Shown here piece after piece: positions 27,750-35,365 of a stretch of 64,000 bases of DNA. The stretch comes from Yersinia enterocolitica. Its GTDB lineage: Bacteria > Pseudomonadota > Gammaproteobacteria > Enterobacterales > Enterobacteriaceae. The notes under the pieces were generated by a model. The model ran no database searches and was not told where the DNA came from. It was given only the letters and a program-made list of their open reading frames with translations. The stretch spans positions 186,001 through 250,000 of the forward strand of contig NBTC02000002.1 of NCBI GenBank assembly GCA_002082245.2, given 5' to 3'. The first letter of the stretch is position 1. Every line of letters begins with the position of its first letter. A program made the position numbers and the translations under genes.

Positions 27750-29537
27750 CTAGATCCTAAATTGATTCACGGCACTGGTTAAATCAGCAGCCTGAGCTTG
27801 TAACGCCGCAGATGCTGCGGTGGATTCCTGCACCAATGCGGCATTTTGTTGCACCATGGTATCCAATTGCGCGACCGCACTATTTATTTCGTGGATGCCG
27901 CGCATTTGTTCATCGGCTGCGTTGGTTATTTCAGACATAATGGTGGTGACATCCGACACGCTGCTGACGATTTCGGTCATGGTATTACTGGCTTGACGTA
28001 CCTGGCCGGAGCCAGATGCCACACTGCTGACTGTCGATTCGATCAGCGTTTTGATCTCTTTCGCTGCCTGTGCACTGCGCTGCGCCAATGTACGAACTTC
28101 CCCTGCGACCACAGCAAAACCGCGTCCTTGCTCACCCGCGCGTGCCGCTTCTACCGCCGCGTTAAGTGCCAGAATATTGGTTTGGAAAGCGATACCGTCG
28201 ATCACACTGGTGATATCGCCGATCTTGCCAGATGCCGCTTCAATCGATTCCATTGTGGTGATGACTTTAGCTATCACGTCGCCACCACGTGAAGCATCGT
28301 TAGCCGCCGAAAGTACCGCAGTATTGGCCTGGCGCGCTGCGCTGGCGGAGTGGGCCACGGTTGCCGAGATTTGTTCCAACGCCGCCGAGGTTTGCTGCAA
28401 ACTGGCGGCGGCAGACTCTGTGCGGCCCGACAGATCCTGATTACCTGCCGCTATCTCATTGGCTGCAATCCGTACTGATTCGCTGGTATCACGGATTTGC
28501 GCCATTACTACACTCAGTTTGTCGGCAAAATTGTTGAACGAAAGGGCTATTTTTGCCACTTCATCACGGCCTTCTACCGGCAGTCGCTGAGTTAAGTCTT
28601 CTGAGCCGGAGCTGATAGCATCCATGGCTTTATGCACATGGGTCAGCGGTGCCAGAGCACGTTTGGTAATGAGGCTAATAATGACAACAGCGATTAAAAT
28701 AATAATCACCAGCGTCACCAGTGATGTGGTCAGTAACGACCGCATGCCGGTGGTAGCTTGAGCTTTGTCCAGGGCGACAACGGTAAACCATTGAGTCCCT
28801 GGTACTGCTTGGGCCAGCAGCAATTTACTGTTATCGCCAATATTGGCAGCGACAGGCTCAGTTGCTGTTAACAGTGTTTTAAGGTCCAGCGTCGGCGCAA
28901 TATCGCTCAGTGGCTTAAGGGCTAGTTTCGCATCTTGATGAGCGATAATGGTGCCATCGGCATCGATTAACATACCAAAACTATCTTCAGTCGGGTGTAT
29001 GGATTTCACGTTTGCAATCACGCTGTCCATGGTGACATCAGCAGCCAATACCCCTTTAACGCTGCCGTCCTGAATAATCGGCAATGCGAACGTTACCACT
29101 AACTGATTGGTTCCAGCATCAACATAGGGTGGGGTGACCACGGGTTTGCCCGCTTTTACCGCTTGTAGATACCATGGCCGCCCAGTGGGGTCGTAGCCAG
29201 CTGGAATACCATCGGGATTAGAAAAAATCGCGGTTTTGTTCGCGTAACCGATATACACGTTGATGAAGTTACCTGCGGCTGCAACTTGTCGCAGTGCCGC
29301 TGTCGGGTCTGCCGTCAGTGCGCTGTCTTTTAGTGACACAATCATTTGTGTTTTGGAGGCAACCCAATCGGCGATCCCGACACCATGACTGGCGGTAACG
29401 GCGGTCAGGGTATTATCTATGGCACTATTGTTATATTTACTGGCAACCGAGTAGTTAAAATAGGTGTTAATGGCCAGAGAGCCTGCCACGATGATGATAC
29501 AGGCAGCCAAGATACGTGAACGAATGGAATCAAGCAT
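27750..29537 (-). CDS. Methyl-accepting chemotaxis protein with Cache sensor
   Basis: About 595 residues from the ATG at 29537, preceded by AGGA at six bases; a frame 24 codons longer (29609) is less likely because the first membrane helix then sits too deep. Order: TM1 (about residues 7-28), periplasmic dCache-like domain (includes [22 protein letters not shown]), TM2 (about 285-308), HAMP, then the signalling domain with the hairpin tip [20 protein letters not shown]. Cache domains of this type commonly bind amino acids. It lacks the C-terminal NWETF-type CheR tether, so methylation would depend on other receptors. Confidence 0.88.
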   Translation of the reverse strand: MLDSIRSRILAACIIIVAGSLAINTYFNYSVASKYNNSAIDNTLTAVTASHGVGIADWVASKTQMIVSLKDSALTADPTAALRQVAAAGNFINVYIGYANKTAIFSNPDGIPAGYDPTGRPWYLQAVKAGKPVVTPPYVDAGTNQLVVTFALPIIQDGSVKGVLAADVTMDSVIANVKSIHPTEDSFGMLIDADGTIIAHQDAKLALKPLSDIAPTLDLKTLLTATEPVAANIGDNSKLLLAQAVPGTQWFTVVALDKAQATTGMRSLLTTSLVTLVIIILIAVVIISLITKRALAPLTHVHKAMDAISSGSEDLTQRLPVEGRDEVAKIALSFNNFADKLSVVMAQIRDTSESVRIAANEIAAGNQDLSGRTESAAASLQQTSAALEQISATVAHSASAARQANTAVLSAANDASRGGDVIAKVITTMESIEAASGKIGDITSVIDGIAFQTNILALNAAVEAARAGEQGRGFAVVAGEVRTLAQRSAQAAKEIKTLIESTVSSVASGSGQVRQASNTMTEIVSSVSDVTTIMSEITNAADEQMRGIHEINSAVAQLDTMVQQNAALVQESTAASAALQAQAADLTSAVNQFRI

Positions 29538-29792
29538 AGAGCGTCCTAAATAAGAGGGAAGGCATGATTCAAGTAACGGCTTGGCAGAGATAAACTTGAG
29601 CTGTGTCACAGTAACAAACTGTAATTAATACGCCATTGTTAATACTTCTTTATGTAACGGTGACAAAGTAGGTGGATTTTATTGACATCTATATTCAATA
29701 AAAACATAAGCTTGATTATTCCTTTCTGCTTCATTTGAAGGTAAAAATTCAAATAAAGTTGAAAAAAATAGTGACATCAAAAGGGTAAAATT

Positions 29793-29838
29793 AGCATCAA
29801 TGCAGCTAAAGCAGCGGTTTTCAGGCTGCATTGATGCT
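29793..29838 (-). terminator. Long hairpin after the omptin gene
   Basis: AGCATCAATGCAGC and its exact complement GCTGCATTGATGCT flank an 18-base loop. On the minus strand it is followed by AATTTT, so it probably ends the omptin transcript. Confidence 0.6.
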
Positions 29839-29869
29839 GAGGGATGGCAGTAATAAGAGGGTGGTTAGA

Positions 29870-30814
29870 TTAAAATTTATACTGCAAACCTATAGCGATA
29901 GTTTGATGTTGTTGAGCAATGCCGGCGCTATTAGCTACATTTGCAGAAACACCTGCACCAGTGTCGATGATTTGTGTATCTCCTTTTCCTTCGGCATGCC
30001 TGTTCCAGGACGCTTCAACAAATAATTTAGTGTTATCGGTGACGTAGTAGCCCGCATCAACCACTACTGCGTAATAGCGAGAGCCTTTGCTGCTGTCTTT
30101 AAATGAAAGTTGACGTAAATAGTGTTCATCATCACCATAGGCATTTACCCAACTGCTGTATTTCAGCAAGGTATTAAACTCAAATTTTTGATAATGATAG
30201 CTCCCGGCTAAGCCAAGATAGGGCATTTCAAACTTTTGCTTATAACCAATGCCGGTAACACTATCGGAACCTGTAAATAGGTTATTGCCTTTATTGTAAT
30301 TATAGTTTCCACCATAAGATGTCCAGCTATTATTATTGCGCTGATAACCGGCCATCATACCAATACGGTAATTGTCTTGCTTTAAAAGCCAAAGCTTTGC
30401 ATTAAGATCGATTTCATTCGCATAATTTAAATTGGTTTTTTCGTGATGAGACCAATCAGTCCACTTAGATTGCCCTAACGTCTTCCAATCATAATCATCC
30501 ATGACCCCCTTCCCAGGTGATAATGTGGACCATCTGCGCGCGGTTAATGTTAACCGTGATAACAGATCCCATGATATATCCATTTTTACAATAGGCGTGT
30601 TTTCCGCTTTCCAATCTATCTGGCTTAGTTTGTGACCATTATATTGGCGCTGATAAACAAACTCTTGTGATTCTGCATTCAATAACCCCAATGAGGAGCT
30701 AATCGTCAGACCATCGTTTATATCTGAGTGATAGCTGGCTACTGCTGTATGGCAGGTGATAATCAGCGGTAATACAGCAACACTTTTCTTTACCCATCTA
30801 TTCTTTTCCATCAT
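29870..30814 (-). CDS. Omptin-family outer-membrane protease
   Basis: A 314-residue protein with a signal peptide (to about residue 27) and a 10-strand barrel pattern. The omptin active-site pairs are intact: D107 and D109 in MDDYDW, D229 and H231 in DDEHY (OmpT D83, D85, D210, H212). Family stretches LNYANEIDLN, YRIGMMAGYQ and GYKQKFEMPYLGL are clear. Omptins cleave between basic residues at the cell surface and need LPS. It is a chromosomal relative of Pla and OmpT; substrate preference (plasminogen, antimicrobial peptides) cannot be read. Two tandem start ATGs are present. Confidence 0.9.
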   Translation of the reverse strand: MMEKNRWVKKSVAVLPLIITCHTAVASYHSDINDGLTISSSLGLLNAESQEFVYQRQYNGHKLSQIDWKAENTPIVKMDISWDLLSRLTLTARRWSTLSPGKGVMDDYDWKTLGQSKWTDWSHHEKTNLNYANEIDLNAKLWLLKQDNYRIGMMAGYQRNNNSWTSYGGNYNYNKGNNLFTGSDSVTGIGYKQKFEMPYLGLAGSYHYQKFEFNTLLKYSSWVNAYGDDEHYLRQLSFKDSSKGSRYYAVVVDAGYYVTDNTKLFVEASWNRHAEGKGDTQIIDTGAGVSANVANSAGIAQQHQTIAIGLQYKF

Positions 30815-30950
30815 TAACCTTTAATCCCTTTAAAAATAGAAGGTAAAAGTTAACATTGACGGGAGATTAATTTTTTAAAATAAAGATTAAAAGAAAATTA
30901 AACGTATTAAAATATTACTTAATAATGGCGCACTATAATGCATTAATATG

Positions 30951-30972
30951 AGCCGGGCCTGATTACCCGGCT
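30951..30972. terminator. GCCGGG hairpin at left end of the phage-tail island
   Basis: AGCCGGG, CCTGATTA loop, CCCGGCT: a 7-bp perfect stem next to the end of the DinI-like gene. The T-run is poor. A very similar GCCGGGC/GCCCGGC hairpin closes the island at 45681-45700. Confidence 0.5.
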
Positions 30973-30981
30973 AAATGGTTT

Positions 30982-31224
30982 TCAAAAATCATTAACTAGC
31001 CATTCGTCGGCTTCATCAAACATTTCTTCAACCAACCGGTTCAGTACTGATTTTTCTTGTTTATTAGCATCAGTATTGATGCCATTGGCTTGCATTGGTT
31101 TAACCTTAACTTCAGCATCAGGAAACACCCGATGCACCCGCTTGGTTAACTCTGCCTTAATCATTTCAGCGGCGTTGGGTAGGCCGGCGACATTCCGTTT
31201 GTCATAAATCAATTCAACACGCAT
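30982..31224 (-). CDS. DinI-like SOS protein
   Basis: 80 residues from the ATG at 31224 (CAGGA upstream); E. coli DinI has 81. The MRVELIYDKRN start and acidic C-terminal helix (NRLVEEMFDEADEWL) are typical of the DinI family, which binds RecA filaments and tunes their co-protease activity. A perfect LexA box lies 25 bases upstream, so it is SOS-induced. Placed beside the S24 repressor of the tail island, it recalls coliphage 186 Tum, a LexA-controlled antirepressor with a DinI-like domain. It may modulate induction of the island. Confidence 0.88.
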   Translation of the reverse strand: MRVELIYDKRNVAGLPNAAEMIKAELTKRVHRVFPDAEVKVKPMQANGINTDANKQEKSVLNRLVEEMFDEADEWLVNDF

Positions 31225-31248
31225 GGCTTTTTCCTGAATGAGTAAATA

Positions 31249-31264
31249 CTGTATTAATATACAG
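31249..31264 (-). promoter_or_regulatory. LexA (SOS) box of the DinI-like gene
   Basis: CTGTATTAATATACAG is a perfect CTGT-N8-ACAG operator with an AT-rich centre. It sits just upstream of the DinI-like start, where LexA would block transcription. Confidence 0.92.
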
Positions 31265-31340
31265 CACTGGCGAGTGGCAGACAACGCTGTTTTACACGGA
31301 TTGAGGCGAGAAAACGACTATTACTGATTTTTTAATGTCA

Positions 31341-31391
31341 ATAAAATAACCGCAGGTGATTAATTGTGGGGATCACTGGCGGTTATTTTAT
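31341..31391. terminator. Bidirectional terminator between repressor and DinI-like genes
   Basis: AAAATAACCGC and GCGGTTATTTTAT pair, with inner GGTGAT/ATCACT arms. Each strand ends in a T-rich tail, so it can end the repressor transcript (minus). Confidence 0.75.
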
Positions 31392-31473
31392 GTGTGGGTG
31401 CTTATCTGATTGTTTATACAAGTGATTTATTTTTCCAACTACAACTGAGCACCGGTGTTTATCTAGATGGGAG

Positions 31474-32196
31474 CTAGTTTATTTCCAGCCAGCGAGCATC
31501 AACCACCACACCCAGTATCTTACAGTTGCCATTGAGTTCGATTAATCGATAGGAGGGATTCAATGGTTTCAAATACTTAACACCAGCATCAACAATGAGT
31601 TTCTTAAATGTTGCTTCGTTATCATCAGTCAGTTTGGCAATAACAAAATTACCGGGTAGCGGCTCTTTTTCCGGGTCAACCAGAATAATCATTCCTTCAG
31701 GAAAACTGATCCCTGAAGGCGATGTCATGGAGTCTCCTTTAACGCTGAGCCAAAAAGCGTTGTCATGGGCATTTTTGGTCGATTCAGGCCAGATTTCAAT
31801 ATCACGCAGCGTATAAGGCTCTATTGCCTCATACCAGTTACCTGCACTTATCCAACTGATTAACGGATAGCTGTTAGCAACTGATCCGGCCGGTTTATCA
31901 TTTAGCCCATTACGCGCCGAGATCGATAAACTTTCGGCCATTTTCGCCAATTCTTTCGCCAGAGAAGGGCTAAAGCTGCTGATTGGTTCATTGAGTATTT
32001 TGGCAAAAGCAGCGGCGTTGGTCACATTGAGCGGATTTATGCCGTTAAGGAATTGGTTTACGGCACTTTGCCCAACCCCTAATTCGTGCGCGACAGACTC
32101 TTGGGATATACCCAGTACTTTTTTCTTGGCATTAAACAGCTCTTTCAGCCGCTTAGCGTCGTCTAACTGTTCTGGCGTCAATGGCTTCTTTTTCAT
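31474..32196 (-). CDS. S24-family (CI/LexA-like) repressor of the tail island
   Basis: A 240-residue protein with an N-terminal helix-turn-helix (about residues 15-70; ISQESVAHELGVGQSAVNQFL) and a C-terminal autopeptidase domain. The self-cleavage bond A118-G119 (SWISAGNW), Ser156 (GDSMTSP) and Lys198 (ATFKKL) are all there, so RecA-stimulated self-cleavage on DNA damage is predicted. It faces away from the Q and lysis genes, with paired operators in between, and so should hold the island silent. It is the only phage-type repressor in the window. Confidence 0.92.
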   Translation of the reverse strand: MKKKPLTPEQLDDAKRLKELFNAKKKVLGISQESVAHELGVGQSAVNQFLNGINPLNVTNAAAFAKILNEPISSFSPSLAKELAKMAESLSISARNGLNDKPAGSVANSYPLISWISAGNWYEAIEPYTLRDIEIWPESTKNAHDNAFWLSVKGDSMTSPSGISFPEGMIILVDPEKEPLPGNFVIAKLTDDNEATFKKLIVDAGVKYLKPLNPSYRLIELNGNCKILGVVVDARWLEIN

Positions 32197-32205
32197 CAGT
32201 CAATT

Positions 32206-32271
32206 TTATTACCGTTAGCAATAATATCCAATCATCTGCGGTGTTGACTATAAAATCACTTGCGGTAATAA
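32206..32271. promoter_or_regulatory. Repressor operators and rightward promoter
   Basis: TTATTACCG-TTA-GCAATAA (32206-32224) is a partial palindrome. The half-site recurs inverted as TGCGGTAATAA (32261-32271), and TGCGGT occurs again near 32237. TTGACT at 32244 and TAATAA at 32266, 16 bases apart, form a good sigma-70 promoter reading toward Q and overlapped by the second site. Binding by the S24 repressor would block it. Assignment is by eye. Confidence 0.6.
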
Positions 32272-32297
32272 TCAATCAAAATATATCAGGGAAACGT

Positions 32298-32420
32298 ATG
32301 AGATCGTTCTGGCACGCATCACTGCTATCCAGATATGTAGCATGGGTTGTTCCTGTTTATCACAAGAAGACGGCGGCCAGACTTACGGTGGTTTCCGTTG
32401 TTGAGCAATCGATAGGCTGA
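32298..32420 (+). CDS. Small early-region protein, 40 residues
   Basis: It starts with ATG preceded by AGGGA at seven bases, 26 bases after the predicted rightward promoter. The product (MRSFWHASLLSRYVAWVVPV then KKTAARLTVV) is basic with a hydrophobic centre. I do not recognise it. It may be a leader peptide or a small early protein of the island. The ribosome site and placement are the only support. Confidence 0.4.
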   Translation: MRSFWHASLLSRYVAWVVPVYHKKTAARLTVVSVVEQSIG

Positions 32421-32461
32421 GGTGTCATCACGGTGCCCTGCCTTTTGTGGAGTAATTATTT

Positions 32462-32941
32462 ATGAGTTCAATAAACGGTACACAAACCGGAAGCCACAGT
32501 AAGCAGAACCAAAACATGAGAGATATTCAATTAGTCCTGGCGCGCTGGGGAGTATGGGTAAGATATAGCTCCGGGCTGGATTATTCATCTATCGCTGCGG
32601 GCTTTAAGGGGTTATTGCCTGATACGTCTAAGAGTAAAGCCTCCTGTTGTGATGATGACGGTCTGGTTGTCGATGGTTGCGTTGCTCGATTAAAACAATA
32701 CCGGCCAGATGAATATGAATTGATCATCCGTCACTATGTGCTTAATCAATCCAAGCGAGCAATTGCTCGTCAGCAGAAAAGAGATGAAAAACTGGTGCGA
32801 ATTAATATGCAAATGGCGGAAGGCTTTGTTGATGGCTGCCTGGCAATGTTGAATGTGAAATTAACTATGGACCCTTTAATAGAGAATTTACATATTTATG
32901 AAGAAACACTCACGCGGTCCGCAAAAAGTGTATTAGTCTGA
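32462..32941 (+). CDS. Phage antitermination protein Q
   Basis: A 159-residue protein of the phage antitermination Q type. MRDIQLVLARWGVWVR (from residue 19), YSSIAAGFKGLLP, and CCDDDGLVVDGCVARLK are the family landmarks, followed by a region for repeated helix-turn-helix-like contacts (QSKRAIARQQKRDEKL). Q proteins bind near the late promoter and make RNA polymerase ignore terminators. It is the first gene of recognisable function in the rightward operon and lies just before hairpin terminators and the lysis genes. The ATG at 32462 follows GGAG at ten bases. The last 13 codons are partly duplicated downstream. Confidence 0.85.
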   Translation: MSSINGTQTGSHSKQNQNMRDIQLVLARWGVWVRYSSGLDYSSIAAGFKGLLPDTSKSKASCCDDDGLVVDGCVARLKQYRPDEYELIIRHYVLNQSKRAIARQQKRDEKLVRINMQMAEGFVDGCLAMLNVKLTMDPLIENLHIYEETLTRSAKSVLV

Positions 32942-32952
32942 CATTACTGGTT
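32904..32952 (+). repeat. Direct repeat copy A, over the 3' end of Q
   Basis: 49 bases starting AAACACTCACGCGGTCCGC and ending ACTGGTT; it encodes the last residues of Q (TLTRSAKSVLV, stop) plus 11 bases. It matches copy B at 44 of 49 positions. Confidence 0.85.
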
Positions 32953-32983
32953 AGTTTGTTACGCAATTATCATAATTTAAAAT

Positions 32984-33010
32984 CTCGCTTTGGTGAGGTT
33001 TTTTGTTTTT
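32984..33010 (+). terminator. Intrinsic terminator after Q
   Basis: CTCGC-TTTG-GTGAG stem followed by GTTTTTTGTTTTT. It is a plausible tR'-like terminator for Q to read through. Confidence 0.65.
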
Positions 33011-33055
33011 TAGTTGATGTGTATTTAATTAAAAATAAATCTATTTTTTATAAAA

Positions 33056-33104
33056 AAACACTAACGCGGTCCGCAAAAAGTATATTAGTTTGATATCACT
33101 GGTT
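33056..33104 (+). repeat. Direct repeat copy B, detached copy of the Q 3' end
   Basis: 152 bases after copy A. It still reads TLTRSAKSILV then TGA in one frame, with mostly synonymous changes, but has no gene upstream. It is either a relic of a second Q gene 3' end left by recombination or a repeated regulatory site. Confidence 0.85.
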
Positions 33105-33120
33105 CGTTACATACTGATTA

Positions 33121-33162
33121 AGAAAGAGGAAAGCCCCGCATGGTTGGGGCTTTCCTCTTTCT
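33121..33162. terminator. Long hairpin before the lysis genes
   Basis: AGAAAGAGGAAAGCCCC, GCATGGTT loop, then the exact complement: a 17-bp perfect stem. It is 41 bases before the holin start, so late transcription must pass it, presumably with Q. Confidence 0.75.
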
Positions 33163-33203
33163 GTTAGTCATACGCGCAAGTGTATCGGCTTGGGAGGTAT
33201 TAA

Positions 33204-33482
33204 ATGAGTGAACAAAATCCACTGCCGTATTGGTGGGCAGGATCGCTTGCTCTATTTTCAGCGCTGAGTTTACAGGATTACATCTTTATTCTGGGTACTA
33301 TTATTAGCGTAATATTTACCATCAAAACTTATTACGTTAATTTACGGGAAAAGGACGCAATAATTAAAGAAGAGCAGAGACGAACAGAAATTCTACGGGA
33401 TTTTTTGCGTAATAAAACAGTGGCCGATATTCCAGCCGCAATTGCGGTATGTAATGACGCGCTACACAAAATGGAGAGCTGA
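33204..33482 (+). CDS. Phage holin
   Basis: A 92-residue membrane protein with two hydrophobic segments (about 9-24 and 27-47) and a long charged cytoplasmic tail (REKDAIIKEEQRRTEILRDF). Size, layout and position directly before an endolysin are those of small holins (HP1-like/pinholin type). It would collapse the membrane potential at the end of the induction cycle. A GGGAGG ribosome site precedes the ATG. Confidence 0.82.
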   Translation: MSEQNPLPYWWAGSLALFSALSLQDYIFILGTIISVIFTIKTYYVNLREKDAIIKEEQRRTEILRDFLRNKTVADIPAAIAVCNDALHKMES

Positions 33483-33483
33483 C

Positions 33484-34005
33484 ATGACGCCTTCACTGCG
33501 TAAGAAAGTTTTGGGTGCCGCAGCCGGTGGAGCAGTAGCCATTGCCGGAACATTGCTGGGTGGGCACGATGGTTTTGAAGGACGTAAATACATCGCCTAC
33601 AACGACGTAGTGGGCGTCATGACGCTGTGTGATGGTCACACTGGTAACGACATTATCCAGGGAAAACTGTATAGCGATCAACAGTGTGATGCGCTATTAC
33701 AGCAGGATTTACTGGTGGTGAAAAAGTCGGTCGATGATGCGATACAGGTACCTGTGGGAGATTACACCCGCGCAGCGCTCTATTCATTTACCTATAACGT
33801 CGGTAAAACCGCATTTATCCACTCAACCTTATTAAAGAAACTCAATAGCGGAAATATAACCGGCGCATGCGGGGAGTTGCGGCGCTGGATTATGGCGGGT
33901 GGCAAGCGCTGGCAGGGTTTGGTTAATCGGCGTGAGATTGAACATGAACTTTGTCTGACACCGAACCTGACGGCAATAAAAGCGAAAGCCAGGGAGGGCA
34001 AATGA
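33484..34005 (+). CDS. SAR endolysin, T4-type lysozyme fold (GH24)
   Basis: 173 residues from ATG 33484, two bases after the holin stop; an upstream start at 33442 inside the holin is unlikely. The catalytic triad of phage-21-type lysozymes is present: E32, D41, T47 (FEGRKYIAYNDVVGVMT). Residues 8-27 are a weak, Gly/Ala-rich signal-anchor-release segment, so the enzyme would be exported by Sec, stay tethered and be freed when the holin depolarises the membrane. It degrades peptidoglycan to release tail particles. Confidence 0.92.
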   Translation: MTPSLRKKVLGAAAGGAVAIAGTLLGGHDGFEGRKYIAYNDVVGVMTLCDGHTGNDIIQGKLYSDQQCDALLQQDLLVVKKSVDDAIQVPVGDYTRAALYSFTYNVGKTAFIHSTLLKKLNSGNITGACGELRRWIMAGGKRWQGLVNRREIEHELCLTPNLTAIKAKAREGK

Positions 34006-34331
34006 ATAGGCGTGCCATCACCACGGTGTTGCTCGCGATATTACTCATGGGGCTGATGGCCAATACCTATCGCTTGAGTGCCAAACAGGTGCAGGAGCAT
34101 GCGGAGTTACAGGCTGAACGAGTTGTTAATCAAACATTGGATAACACCATCGCTGCCTATCAGTTAAACGATGCGGCTAATCGGGCTGCCGTCGCACGGC
34201 AGTTGGAAAATGAAAGGGTATTGCGACATGAAACTGAGGATCGTCTCAAGCGTTTTGTGGCGGCAACCGCAACTGACAACTGCGCTGTCAGCCGTATGCC
34301 TGAGCCTGGCATTAGTATCTTGCGTGAATAA
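34002..34331 (+). CDS. Inner-membrane spanin Rz
   Basis: 109 residues from ATG 34002, which overlaps the endolysin stop (ATGA) and has AGGGAGGG upstream. One N-terminal membrane segment (TTVLLAILLMGLMANTY) is followed by a periplasmic coiled coil rich in Gln, Glu and Ala (QVQEHAELQAERVVNQ). This is the i-spanin layout. With Rz1 it would span the periplasm and fuse the membranes in the last lysis step. Confidence 0.88.
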   Translation: MNRRAITTVLLAILLMGLMANTYRLSAKQVQEHAELQAERVVNQTLDNTIAAYQLNDAANRAAVARQLENERVLRHETEDRLKRFVAATATDNCAVSRMPEPGISILRE

Positions 34332-34542
34332 GCCGGCCCTTCAGGTGGTGAAATCCCCCTTATTACTGCCACCTGAGTCGGCGATGACCCAGTGTGAAAT
34401 CCCGGAATTTGTTGGTTCCACATGGGGTGACAGTAGTTTATATGCGTTGGCACTCAAGCGAGAGTTACGCCTCTGTAAAGGACGGCTTGATGAGGTCATT
34501 CGTTGGCGTAATAACCAAATCGATAATCCACTACCGCCGTGA
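34228..34542 (+). CDS. Outer-membrane spanin lipoprotein Rz1
   Basis: 104 residues from ATG 34228 in another frame, overlapping the 3' third of Rz by 104 bases. A lipoprotein signal ends in the lipobox LVSC (Cys32). The mature part has a proline-bearing stretch (KSPLLLPPES). Overlap, frame shift and lipobox together are diagnostic for Rz1. Confidence 0.88.
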   Translation: MKLRIVSSVLWRQPQLTTALSAVCLSLALVSCVNKPALQVVKSPLLLPPESAMTQCEIPEFVGSTWGDSSLYALALKRELRLCKGRLDEVIRWRNNQIDNPLPP

Positions 34543-34592
34543 GACGACAAGCTTATCCCCGAACGGGGCAACCATTTACCAGGAGAATAACT

Positions 34593-34643
34593 ATGACCGG
34601 TAGTAATGTCAGATATCTCATTTTTTATCAGGTGAGCCTATGA
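34593..34643 (+). CDS. Short ORF of 16 codons coupled to the first tail gene
   Basis: ATG with a strong AGGAG seven bases upstream, encoding MTGSNVRYLIFYQVSL, whose TGA overlaps the ATG of the gp37-like gene. It may be a translational starter for the tail operon or the stump of a gene removed with the head module. No homology recognised. Confidence 0.4.
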   Translation: MTGSNVRYLIFYQVSL

Positions 34644-35170
34644 ATGCTGCACTAATCAGGCAACTGGCCGCTGCCGCATTATTGGGCAAAACAGATGCGG
34701 AAGGTCGTATCTATTCAACTGATGCATGGCCGGTAACCACTTATCCAGCCATTTTGTTACAGACACCACTTGAAGTAAAAGAGTCTATTGGCCGCAATGT
34801 ACCGCAGTTTAATACCATGACCACCTTACGCATTAGCGGACATATCCAACTAAGTGAGGCAGTAAATCGAGTCACGGAAGCGGCATCGGCACTTGAGCGT
34901 TTGTGTGAACAGATTCAACGGGCAGTGATTAACAGTTATGAACTGACTCGCCAGATTCAGCAATTTGCCAAAGTGCGTACCACGATGGGGATCGATACCA
35001 GCAGCGAGCAACATTTTGCTGAAGTAAAAATAGAACTCGATCTTGAGTATTACCAAGGGCCGGAAGACTTCTTCCCAGTAGAAACCACGCCACTGACAGG
35101 TATCGACATTGCGATTGATATGCCTGATGGCACCACAGACCCGCTGATCGCCATCACCCTTTCGGAGTAA
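34640..35170 (+). CDS. Mu gp37-like tail protein
   Basis: A 176-residue protein at the start of the tail module. Size and the order gp37-gp38-sheath match phage Mu, where the gp37 family is a minor tail component, perhaps the tail terminator. Recognisable only by context and loose similarity (YPAILLQTPLEVKES, FAEVKIELDLEYYQGPEDF). It is coupled to the 16-codon ORF upstream and followed by the gp38-like gene four bases after its stop. Confidence 0.72.
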   Translation: MNAALIRQLAAAALLGKTDAEGRIYSTDAWPVTTYPAILLQTPLEVKESIGRNVPQFNTMTTLRISGHIQLSEAVNRVTEAASALERLCEQIQRAVINSYELTRQIQQFAKVRTTMGIDTSSEQHFAEVKIELDLEYYQGPEDFFPVETTPLTGIDIAIDMPDGTTDPLIAITLSE

Positions 35171-35174
35171 CCCT

Positions 35175-35339
35175 ATGTTTGTAAAACCGATGACTGGCCG
35201 CGCAGTGCGTGACCCGGTCAAGGGCACCTTTTTGCCTGAATCTGGCGCAGAGGTTCCTGATAACCCATTTTGGCACCGTCGTATTCAAGACGGTGATGTG
35301 GTGCAGGTTACGGTAAAAACAGCGAAACCTGCATTTTAA
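35175..35339 (+). CDS. Mu gp38-like protein (DUF2635)
   Basis: A 54-residue protein: MFVKPMTGRAVRDPVKGTFL then PFWHRRIQDGDV. This is the small DUF2635 family found just before Mu-type tail sheath genes. Role unknown; the tight spacing on both sides shows it is part of the tail operon. It is short of the usual gene-finder cut-off. Confidence 0.8.
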   Translation: MFVKPMTGRAVRDPVKGTFLPESGAEVPDNPFWHRRIQDGDVVQVTVKTAKPAF

Positions 35340-35365
35340 GTGTTAACAACGGAGAGTAAAAAATT

